DNA from: Bacillota bacterium
GTDB taxonomy: Bacteria; Bacillota_E; Sulfobacillia; Sulfobacillales; Sulfobacillaceae
Reading direction: 5' to 3'
Length of the DNA: 5,118 nt
Assembly: GCA_021802225.1 (NCBI GenBank)
Contig: JAKAAS010000190.1
Span: 1-5,118 of the forward strand
This document shows positions 1 to 5,118 of the stretch, piece after piece (the stretch's first letter is position 1; every line of letters starts with the position of its first letter). Position numbers and translations under genes: made by a program. The notes under the pieces were generated by a model. The model was not told the origin of the DNA and searched no databases. It saw only the letters and a program-made list of their open reading frames with translations.

Positions 1-2
1 TA

Positions 3-8
3 CTCCTT
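3..8 (-). promoter_or_regulatory. Ribosome binding site for a gene beyond the window
   Basis: AAGGAG on the minus strand lies two bases from the window edge and about 55 nt after the amidase stop codon. The spacing used by the other genes here puts a start codon a few bases outside the window. An alternative start, ATG at 48-46, opens a frame of 16 codons to the edge (M-T-R-L-P-D-G-S-F-E-R-I-C-E-G-V) but has no ribosome binding site. Either way the operon seems to continue. No terminator is seen in 1-63. Confidence 0.45.
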
Positions 9-63
9 CACAAATTCTCTCAAAACTTCCGTCAGGTAACCGTGTCATTGATCAAAACTGTGT

Positions 64-699
64 TCAAGTCTCTGGCAGCTCCATCACCTGTTGCAATACG
101 TCATCACCCGGCACCACATCACCATATTTCAATGCAATGTCAGTCAAGTTTTGCCTATGGGCGTTAGTGTTTCGGTCGGCAACGGCCTCCACGGGAACGA
201 TGGGCCTGTAGCCATGCTGCATGGCATCGATAACAGTAGCTCGCACACAACCGCTGGTAGTACATCCTGTAACGATCACGGTGTCGACATCTTGCTGTTG
301 AAGACGTTCGTTCAAATCCGTGCCGAAAAACGCGGATGCATACTGTTTTTCTAGAATTTCGCCGTCTTGATAGGGCAAGCGCGGATCAATTCGCACCCAC
401 TTCGATCCCGGTGTCAGGATACGAAGCGCCGGAACTTTTTTAACAAACCATCCTCCGTCTTCGAAATCCGGAGAGTGGTACATGACAGTCGTAAAAAAGA
501 CAGGCAGGTGTTTCTTACGTGCTGCACCCAGCAGACGTCTGATATGTTCCACCGTGTCGTCCATCTTACTTCCTAACGGGGATCCAGGAGACGTAAATCC
601 TTCAATCATATCCACAACCACCACTGCCGGATGAGAGCCGATGCCCAAGGTATTCCCGAATCCCGGCAATTCCATCTGGTGCTGTTCCTCCTGTTCCAT
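64..699 (-). CDS. Isochorismatase-family cysteine amidohydrolase, N-carbamoylsarcosine amidase-like
   Basis: This 211-residue soluble protein has the alpha/beta isochorismatase-like hydrolase fold. The family triad is visible: Asp30 at the end of the first strand (A-V-V-V-V-D-M), Lys118 (L-E-K-Q-Y-A-S-A-F-F-G-T) and the nucleophile Cys151 in TGCTTSGCVRATVIDA (144-159). The stretch G-Y-R-P-I-V-P-V-E-A-V-A-D-R (163-176) and the N-terminal F-T-S-P-G-S-P-L (35-42) follow the pattern I know from N-carbamoylsarcosine amidase, which cleaves N-carbamoylsarcosine to sarcosine, CO2 and ammonia. Related enzymes include maleamate amidase and other N-carbamoyl amino acid amidases. Placed directly after hyuAB, it would remove the carbamoyl group produced by hydantoin ring opening. 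The first nine residues are rich in Glu and Gln and are probably disordered. The gene is intact and ends with TGA at 66-64. The family is near certain; the exact substrate is inferred. Confidence 0.88.
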   Translation of the reverse strand: MEQEEQHQMELPGFGNTLGIGSHPAVVVVDMIEGFTSPGSPLGSKMDDTVEHIRRLLGAARKKHLPVFFTTVMYHSPDFEDGGWFVKKVPALRILTPGSKWVRIDPRLPYQDGEILEKQYASAFFGTDLNERLQQQDVDTVIVTGCTTSGCVRATVIDAMQHGYRPIVPVEAVADRNTNAHRQNLTDIALKYGDVVPGDDVLQQVMELPET

Positions 700-705
700 A
701 TCTAT

Positions 706-711
706 CTCCTT
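706..711 (-). promoter_or_regulatory. Ribosome binding site for the amidase gene
   Basis: AAGGAG on the minus strand (within AGGAAGGAGAT) lies 6 nt before the ATG at 699. This selects that ATG over the internal Met9 codon. It is preceded by an unusually G+C-rich spacer (about 719-750). Confidence 0.75.
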
Positions 712-764
712 CCTAGAACCTGGACCCGCCCGCCTTCAGGGCCCGCAGGCCGCAGCTAAAACCA

Positions 765-1835
765 CTATTCGTGCATTTCCCGATCAAGCCATGTCTGAAA
801 TTCTCTTCGGTCTCGGACGATAGTCTGGTGCAAAGTATCGAGATCCGGGATAGGGCCATGATCGAATTGTTCCAATCCGTTGCGAGTCTGTCGAATTTCT
901 TTCCTCACTGATTCAGTCTTGGCCATATCAGGCTCGCCATCGGGCCGCAGTTCCACACCATAATCTCTTGTCGCTTGCTCCCGAGAGAGAAGTTTTCGGC
1001 GAACCTCCAACGCCACAAGGGCAGGTTCCCTTTCTAATGGATCACCCAAGCCACCTGCTCCAGCGGTTTCAAATTCCAATCGATCACCAGCATAAACCGG
1101 CACGTTCTGCACTTTCGACAGCAGTTGCATTCGACTCCCGTCCTTACGGATCAGGGTCTTCTGGGAGGCCTGGCCATGACGTCCTCCGTCCACGCCGTAG
1201 GGGTAGGTATAGGCCCGATCATCCTGAAACATAATCGAACCCTCCCGTAGAAACGTGTAGACTTTACGAACACCAAGCCCTCCCCGGAAAAGGCCCGCGC
1301 CTCCAGAACCCGGTCGGCAGGTGTACTCTTCCACTCGGACGGGATAGTACTTCTCAAGATATTCCGTAGGGGTCGCAAAGAATTCGGGCCACCAGGAATG
1401 CCCATCCAGTCCATCAGCGCCTGAGCGAGCAGGTATTCCGCCATACAGGATTTCATACATAATTTGAGGCCGGCCCCCTTCATCCGGAATCGGTGTGTAG
1501 ACAAAATTCGGGCTCGTTCCATAACTTCCAGAGACCGAGAAAGTGTCCAGGGCCTTGGAAAATACCGCCTGCAACACATCAAAGTGACGGGCCATTAACA
1601 CCAGACGGTTGCTCAAAGGAGCTGGTGCTTTCGGCCTCAATACCGTTCCCTCGGGAATAATCACATTAATCACATCGTAATACCCGTCGTTAAAAACGAG
1701 GGTGGGGTCAAATGCCATGATGAGAAATACTCCGGCAAACATTTTGAACATTTCTGGGTTCAAAAAAAAGTTGATAGGACCAGGAACCTGGGCATCGGTA
1801 CCCGTCCAATCAAAGTTCAATGTGTCCCCCGTCAC
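765..1835 (-). CDS. hyuB: Hydantoinase B/oxoprolinase family protein, C-terminal frame (up to 356 residues)
   Basis: This is the remainder of the beta subunit, in the frame one base away from the N-terminal piece and overlapping it by 26 nt. The first possible start is a GTG at 1835, but no ribosome binding site precedes it, so independent translation is unlikely beyond re-initiation. Landmarks, counted from that GTG, are F-D-W-T-G-T-D-A-Q-V-P-G-P-I-N (8-22), the I-P-E-G-T-V-L-R-P loop (60-68), P-A-P-L-S-N-R (71-77), YGGIPARSGADGLDGHSW (131-148), RPGSGGAGLFRGGLGVR (174-190) and AGAGGLGDPLERE (258-270). A charged helical tail of about 85 residues follows, including R-D-Y-G-V-E-L (290-296). No transmembrane segment is seen. 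It ends with TAG at 767-765, 65 nt before the amidase start. Confidence 0.82.
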   Translation of the reverse strand: MTGDTLNFDWTGTDAQVPGPINFFLNPEMFKMFAGVFLIMAFDPTLVFNDGYYDVINVIIPEGTVLRPKAPAPLSNRLVLMARHFDVLQAVFSKALDTFSVSGSYGTSPNFVYTPIPDEGGRPQIMYEILYGGIPARSGADGLDGHSWWPEFFATPTEYLEKYYPVRVEEYTCRPGSGGAGLFRGGLGVRKVYTFLREGSIMFQDDRAYTYPYGVDGGRHGQASQKTLIRKDGSRMQLLSKVQNVPVYAGDRLEFETAGAGGLGDPLEREPALVALEVRRKLLSREQATRDYGVELRPDGEPDMAKTESVRKEIRQTRNGLEQFDHGPIPDLDTLHQTIVRDRREFQTWLDREMHE

Positions 1836-2643
1836 GCCACATGCTAAGCTTTAGACGAATTGGACCATGTCCCAGCCCGTCATCGTCGGTATAATCCTCG
1901 GCTTCAAAATGGACTCCATCAGGCAGATTGTTACGGAGAAGTTGAATAACACCACTTCGGGTCCTGTCCAAAATCGCATCCAAAGCTTCTAAATAGACAT
2001 CTTTCCCGAAGCGGGAACAAAGCTCTTTTACCCGATTGGCTCCGACCATAGTTGACGCCGCCAGAGCCTTGACATCAGCTGACAAAACTTGAGGAAGCCG
2101 TGAATTATGAGTAAATAGATGCAAAACCTCCTCATTGAGCCGCCCTTGGTCGTAAAGTTTGATGGGAGGAACCAGTATTCCCTCCTCAAAAATCGATAGG
2201 GCATCCACCGGCAAACTTCCTGGCGTTTTCCCTCCAATGTCCACCATATCTCCCCACTGGGATGCATACCCAACTACATCACTCTCGTAGAAAATGGGAC
2301 GAAGCAAAAGCACATCCTTGGCATGGGACGTACTGCCTTCCATCATGTATGGGTCGTTGGTGATAATAACATCGCCGTCCCGCAAGTCCTCGACGGAATA
2401 TGGAGAATTATCGATGATCACGTTGATCGCACTACCGAATTGTCCGATAACCATCCGCCCGTTACGGTCCGCAATCAAAGGGAATTCATCGGATTGCTCC
2501 CGAATGGTAGGGCTGATCGCAGTGGTCATCAAGACCCGATCCATCTCGTAGCGAATATTTTCCAAAGCATGTTGAATGATGTCCAGGGTAATCTGGTCGA
2601 TATTGTGTTCATGAACGTAATCCGGTAAGGGGTTATTATTCAT
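1810..2643 (-). CDS. hyuB: Hydantoinase B/oxoprolinase family protein, N-terminal frame (277 residues)
   Basis: This is the N-terminal part of the beta subunit, starting at the ATG that overlaps the hyuA stop. Family landmarks are D-x-I-T-L-D-I-I-Q-H-A-L (16-27), R-E-Q-S-D-E-F (48-54), GDVIITNDPYMMEG (90-103), HAKD (107-110), DIGGKTPGS (135-143), EGILVPPIKLY (154-164) and N-S-R-x-P (180-184) with downstream A-D-V-K-A-L-A-A. The segment after the NDPY motif reads STSHAKD rather than the T-H-L-P-D I recall from many HyuB proteins, and Q-W-G-D-M-V precedes DIGG. I read this as a subfamily difference, not damage. The frame runs five residues past the G run (G-H-I-E-L) before TGA; those residues do not look native. 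Alone it would be less than half of the subunit. Confidence 0.85.
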   Translation of the reverse strand: MNNNPLPDYVHEHNIDQITLDIIQHALENIRYEMDRVLMTTAISPTIREQSDEFPLIADRNGRMVIGQFGSAINVIIDNSPYSVEDLRDGDVIITNDPYMMEGSTSHAKDVLLLRPIFYESDVVGYASQWGDMVDIGGKTPGSLPVDALSIFEEGILVPPIKLYDQGRLNEEVLHLFTHNSRLPQVLSADVKALAASTMVGANRVKELCSRFGKDVYLEALDAILDRTRSGVIQLLRNNLPDGVHFEAEDYTDDDGLGHGPIRLKLSMWRDGGHIEL

Positions 2644-4697
2644 GAGATGTCCTCCTTCTGGATCAGAATGTTGTGAAAGTTGTCCACCACTCCTGCAAAT
2701 CCTGGTTCAATAACCGTCGTAGAGTCGTCCTGAATGACGACCGCAGGTCCCAACACCTTATGCCCCGGCTGCAAACGTTCACGATGGTAAATGTCTGTCT
2801 GAAGCCATTCTCTCGTAAAATATACCGATTCCGTTCTCATCTTGGCCTCTTCCACCGGGTTGACGGCCGGGTTAGAAGCTCGCAAGTCCACGCCCCGGAC
2901 ACTGCCTCGGCCAACAACACGGATTGTAGCCATCTCAATGGGAAGATCTAGATCAAATCCATAGCGCTGTCGATGCTCACTTTCGAACTGGCCACGGATT
3001 GTCGAACAGTTCGCTCCAGTCAGATCATTGAGGCTGACCGGACAGGATATCTGAATACCTTGAAGGTAGTACCGGCAGTCAACAAACGTTTCAAAATGAA
3101 CATCGTGTTCCGTTACACCCTCGCCTTGCAGCCATTCTTTTGCTTCGTCCATCAAAGCGGAAATTTCTTGCCGAAGCGAAGAACTGGGTGTGTCTTCTGC
3201 CAGCCGCATATAGGTTTTGGAAAATTCGTTTTGAATGTTAGACGATAAGAATCCAAAAGCGCTCATGACCCCTGGAGTAGGTGGCACAATGACAGGCCAA
3301 GATCCAATGAGTCGACCCAGCGCATTAGCATGCATAGGTCCTGCCCCTCCAAAAGCAACCAATCCAAAAGTTCTGGGGTCATGACCCCGCTCGATGCTCA
3401 CGACCCGGAGCGCCGCATACATGTTCTCATTGACGATGTCCAATATCCCCTGAGCCGTCTCTTCCAAAGACAGATTGAGTTGATCCGCCACTTTTTGAAT
3501 CGCACGCCGCGCGGCATCTTCGTCCAAAGTTAACGTGCCGCCCAATTTTGTAGTCGGGGGCAGATGATGGAGAACTACATTGGCGTCAGTAACAGTCGCC
3601 TCCACGCCCCCTCGCCCATAACTGGCCGGGCCGGGCTGCGATCCCGCACTTGCAGGGCCAACCAAGAGGCTGCCCGCCGACGACACATGCGCAATGGAAC
3701 CGCCACCGGCGCCGACGCTGTGAACATCCACGGCAGGGGATTTGAACCGGTAATAGCCCAGTTGAATTTCCCTGCGAATTGTTGGCAGCCCGTCCAAACA
3801 CAAAGACACATCGGTTGATGTGCCTCCCATGTCCAGCGTGAGAACATTCGGGATATTAATCATGCGAGCCAAATACGCAGCACCGACAACGCCGCCGGAT
3901 GGCCCGGACAGCGCGATATCCACAGGCCTTGCCATTGCGCTGGAAGAACTCATATTCCCCCCATCGGAGCGCACAATATTCATGGCACCGTGAAATCCAT
4001 CACTGCTTAAGGACTCGTCTAATCCTCCCAAATAACGGATGACCCGGGGACGGACATAAGTGTTAATAACGGTTGTAAGAGCGCGTTCATATTCGCCGAG
4101 TTCTTGAACCATATCAGAGGAAATGGAAATGGGTAACTGAGGATACAACGCCTGCCCGATATCTCGAGCCTTTTGTTCGTGGGAAGCATTCACGTATGCA
4201 TTGAGGAAGACAATAGCCAGTGCTTCAACACCACTATCCACAAGCTCCCGAATGACATTGCGTAATGCATCTTCATCTAAATGTCGAATTTCTTGCCCCG
4301 TCGCACTTATTCTCTCCTCTACACCTCTCGTATCGTTCAGGTCTGCGAGCGGGTCAGGTTTTCGCAAAACGACCCAACCGTAAAGTGGTCCGGGAGTCCA
4401 GGCACGAGCCACATGCAGGATTTGCTCATGGCCTGCTGTGGTAATGAGCCCCACACGGGCCCCATTGGCTTCCAAAAGCATATTCGTCACAACCGTAGTG
4501 CCATGAAAAAATCGCTGGAGACTTTCCATGCTAATATCCGCTTTCCTGCATGCTTCTCGTACTCCTGTTTGGACGCCGACAGACTGATTTTGTGTCGTGG
4601 ACAACACCTTTTCAATAGTCAATGATCCGGTTTCTTCGTTGAACAATAGTACATCGGTAAAGGTCCCTCCAACGTCAACCGCGACATTATAAGCCAT
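2640..4697 (-). CDS. hyuA: Hydantoinase/oxoprolinase family protein, alpha subunit (N-methylhydantoinase A type)
   Basis: This 685-residue cytoplasmic protein is the ATP-binding subunit of a HyuA/HyuB-type enzyme. These enzymes use ATP to open cyclic imides or lactams (N-methylhydantoin, hydantoins, 5-oxoproline) or, in some relatives, to carboxylate ketones. The N-terminal hydantoinase/oxoprolinase domain starts with DVGGTFTD (residues 8-15), the actin/Hsp70-like phosphate-binding loop, followed by HGTTVVTN (65-72). The central domain carries SGPSGG (264-269), a second phosphate loop DMGGTSTD (289-296), GAGGGSIA (329-336) and the family signature GPASAGSQPGPASYGRGG (347-364). ERGHDP (436-441) and FGGAGPMHA (449-457) follow, and the C-terminal domain has R-Y-G-F at 578-581. 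The length is normal for a separate alpha subunit, and all motifs are intact. Its TGA overlaps the hyuB ATG in an ATGA, so the two are translationally coupled. The family is certain. The substrate is inferred from the downstream amidase; acetophenone-carboxylase-like or lactamase activity remains possible. Confidence 0.93.
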   Translation of the reverse strand: MAYNVAVDVGGTFTDVLLFNEETGSLTIEKVLSTTQNQSVGVQTGVREACRKADISMESLQRFFHGTTVVTNMLLEANGARVGLITTAGHEQILHVARAWTPGPLYGWVVLRKPDPLADLNDTRGVEERISATGQEIRHLDEDALRNVIRELVDSGVEALAIVFLNAYVNASHEQKARDIGQALYPQLPISISSDMVQELGEYERALTTVINTYVRPRVIRYLGGLDESLSSDGFHGAMNIVRSDGGNMSSSSAMARPVDIALSGPSGGVVGAAYLARMINIPNVLTLDMGGTSTDVSLCLDGLPTIRREIQLGYYRFKSPAVDVHSVGAGGGSIAHVSSAGSLLVGPASAGSQPGPASYGRGGVEATVTDANVVLHHLPPTTKLGGTLTLDEDAARRAIQKVADQLNLSLEETAQGILDIVNENMYAALRVVSIERGHDPRTFGLVAFGGAGPMHANALGRLIGSWPVIVPPTPGVMSAFGFLSSNIQNEFSKTYMRLAEDTPSSSLRQEISALMDEAKEWLQGEGVTEHDVHFETFVDCRYYLQGIQISCPVSLNDLTGANCSTIRGQFESEHRQRYGFDLDLPIEMATIRVVGRGSVRGVDLRASNPAVNPVEEAKMRTESVYFTREWLQTDIYHRERLQPGHKVLGPAVVIQDDSTTVIEPGFAGVVDNFHNILIQKEDIS
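2651..2657 (-). promoter_or_regulatory. Strong ribosome binding site for hyuB
   Basis: AAGGAGG on the minus strand lies inside the last codons of hyuA, 7 nt before the hyuB ATG at 2643. Together with the ATGA stop/start overlap (2643-2640) it supports efficient coupled synthesis of the two subunits in fixed proportion. Confidence 0.8.
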
Positions 4698-4705
4698 TAA
4701 TTTTT

Positions 4706-4712
4706 CCCCTTT
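4706..4712 (-). promoter_or_regulatory. Ribosome binding site that fixes the hyuA start
   Basis: The minus strand reads AAAGGGG at 4712-4706, with 8 nt to the ATG at 4697. The reading frame stays open upstream to a TTG at 4793, but the extra 32 residues lack any family motif and no ribosome binding site precedes that TTG. The conserved HyuA N-terminus begins directly after the ATG at 4697 (M-A-Y-N-V-A-V-D-V-G-G-T), so this is the chosen start. Confidence 0.75.
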
Positions 4713-4753
4713 CACGATAACCGAACCGGCCAACACAGCCCTCACCGTCAAGG

Positions 4754-4783
4754 AACATATCTCATCCATGACCTTAGCTTCAA
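4754..4783 (-). promoter_or_regulatory. Candidate sigma-A-type promoter upstream of hyuA
   Basis: In the 107-nt spacer between the regulator and hyuA (4804-4698), the minus strand reads TTGAAG (4783-4778), 18 nt, then TATGTT (4759-4754). Each hexamer matches four of six consensus positions (TTGACA and TATAAT). It would start transcription about 50 nt ahead of the hyuA start codon. No terminator-like hairpin with a T tract separates the regulator from hyuA, so read-through from the regulator gene is equally possible. No clear palindromic GntR operator was found in the spacer. This is a pattern match only. Confidence 0.3.
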
Positions 4784-4804
4784 ACCATTCCAATCTTACT
4801 CATG

Positions 4805-5118
4805 CTAAGTACTCAATTGCGATCCGTTTGAACGCATCCACTCCTCCAACAAGGCGGAAAGCTCTACGACTTCTGTCCCCTGCTCGTCCATAAATTCAAT
4901 CATCATATCTCTGGCTTCAAAAATGTGTTCTTGCATAACGAGGCGTGCCCGTTCACGATCACCTTGAAGCAGCGCACTAGCAATAGTGCGATGGTAATGT
5001 AAAGATAACCGGGTGTGGTCGTCGGAATGCCAAAAGATTGCGCGGTAAAGAAGGGGAAGATCGTTGACACTTTTCAGGATGGCTTCCAGAGTTGGATTGG
5101 TTACCAATTTCCATACAG
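4805..5118 (-). CDS. FCD-domain (GntR family) transcriptional regulator, C-terminal part, cut by window edge
   Basis: This reading frame is open to the window edge (the codons before the TTG at 5107 read V-W-K) and ends at TAG 4807-4805, so only about the last 104 residues are visible. The piece is all-helical in character and matches the end of the FCD ligand-binding domain of FadR-subfamily GntR regulators. It shows the pattern N-P-x-L-x-x-x-L, then a helix with L-H-Y-H-R-T-I, then L-L-Q-G-D-R-E-R-A-R and M-x-E-H-I. In FCD proteins the two histidines in those helices (H39 and H61 counted from the TTG) usually belong to a metal site that binds a carboxylate effector. The DNA-binding winged-helix half lies outside the window. 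The gene sits 107 nt upstream of hyuA on the same strand, as expected for a local regulator of the catabolic genes. Operator and effector are not known. The family call is fairly secure; the regulatory target is inferred from position. Confidence 0.8.
   Translation of the reverse strand, partial: VWKLVTNPTLEAILKSVNDLPLLYRAIFWHSDDHTRLSLHYHRTIASALLQGDRERARLVMQEHIFEARDMMIEFMDEQGTEVVELSALLEEWMRSNGSQLST

Larger units (their letters stand above)
765..2643 (-). pseudogene. hyuB: hyuB as a whole: beta-subunit gene interrupted by a one-base frameshift
   Basis: Read as one gene, this region encodes the beta subunit of the HyuA/HyuB enzyme. The first frame stops at 1812-1810, while the conserved family sequence continues without loss in the next frame. 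Removing one G from the run of five G (plus-strand CCCCC at 1826-1830) joins residues 1-272 of the first frame to the second frame at G-D-T-L-N-F-D-W-T-G-T-D, the expected family sequence at this place. The repaired protein would have 625 residues, in the range of the longer HyuB subfamily. No other stop or frameshift is seen, and both halves keep their conserved motifs. The lesion is therefore either very recent or a base-calling error in a homopolymer. If real, HyuB would be cut near its middle and the enzyme probably inactive. A programmed +1 frameshift is possible in principle, but GGG-GGA is not a slip site I recognise. Confidence 0.8.

Noticed and set aside
91..576. Plus-strand open frames opposite the amidase gene
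   Set aside because: They are antisense to an intact gene with a visible catalytic triad, and no promoter or ribosome binding site supports them.
722..744. Intrinsic terminator between hyuB and the amidase gene
   Set aside because: The hairpin is short with an 11-nt loop and is followed by GGTTCTAGG-type sequence, not a run of T. A ribosome binding site follows at once.
1151..1582. A 143-residue minus-strand frame inside hyuB
   Set aside because: It is a shifted frame of the C-terminal HyuB sequence, which carries the family motifs in the proper frame. It is not the continuation of the frameshifted gene.
2294..2628. Plus-strand open frames opposite hyuB (85 and 101 residues)
   Set aside because: They lie antisense to strongly conserved HyuB coding sequence, show no recognisable domain and have no convincing ribosome binding site.
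3564..3847. Overlapping open frames on both strands opposite or out of frame with hyuA (71-90 residues)
   Set aside because: They coincide with the G+C-rich, glycine-rich HyuA signature region, where stop codons are rare in other frames. Their translations are low-complexity and resemble no family.
4698..4793. A 32-residue N-terminal extension of HyuA starting at TTG 4793
   Set aside because: The conserved N-terminus starts directly at the ATG at 4697, which has its own ribosome binding site. The upstream TTG has none, and the extension overlaps the likely promoter.
1..5118. CRISPR array, insertion sequence, tRNA or defence-system gene
   Set aside because: No regularly spaced repeats, terminal inverted repeats, transposase motifs or cloverleaf-like segments were seen. 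Nearly all the sequence is explained by the four catabolic/regulatory genes.

Overview
The window carries one compact catabolic gene cluster, read entirely on the minus strand (from high to low coordinates). In transcription order it holds: the C-terminal part of an FCD-domain (GntR-type) transcriptional regulator, cut by the window edge (5118-4805); a 107-nt spacer with a plausible promoter; hyuA, the alpha subunit of an ATP-dependent hydantoinase/oxoprolinase-type enzyme (4697-2640); hyuB, its beta subunit (2643-765), split into two overlapping reading frames by an apparent one-base insertion in a run of five G; and an isochorismatase-fold cysteine amidohydrolase closest in motif pattern to N-carbamoylsarcosine amidase (699-64). 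A strong Shine-Dalgarno sequence sits at the extreme low-coordinate end, so the operon probably continues beyond the window.

The genes fit a two-step pathway. HyuA/HyuB would open a five-membered lactam or imide ring (N-methylhydantoin or a related hydantoin) at the cost of ATP. The cysteine amidase would then hydrolyse the N-carbamoyl product to an amino acid, CO2 and ammonia. With N-methylhydantoin as substrate this is the lower half of the creatinine-to-sarcosine route (N-methylhydantoin to N-carbamoylsarcosine to sarcosine). The sequence does not fix the substrate: HyuA/HyuB homologues also include 5-oxoprolinases, acetone and acetophenone carboxylases and lactamases. The regulator at the head of the cluster probably senses a pathway acid or amide.

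The organism cannot be named. Base composition is roughly balanced (about 50% G+C by eye). Ribosome binding sites close to AAGGAGG at 6-8 nt spacing precede the genes, a GntR/FCD regulator leads the cluster, and the proteins look soluble and cytoplasmic. This suits a moderate-GC member of the Bacillota, but that is only a tentative inference. No RNA genes, mobile elements, CRISPR arrays or notable repeats were seen. The plus strand holds only shadow reading frames.

The cluster looks like an ordinary accessory catabolic operon rather than a new kind of system. The points most worth a second look are the single-base frameshift in hyuB, the pairing of a HyuAB enzyme with an N-carbamoylsarcosine-amidase-like hydrolase, and the unseen gene just past position 1.
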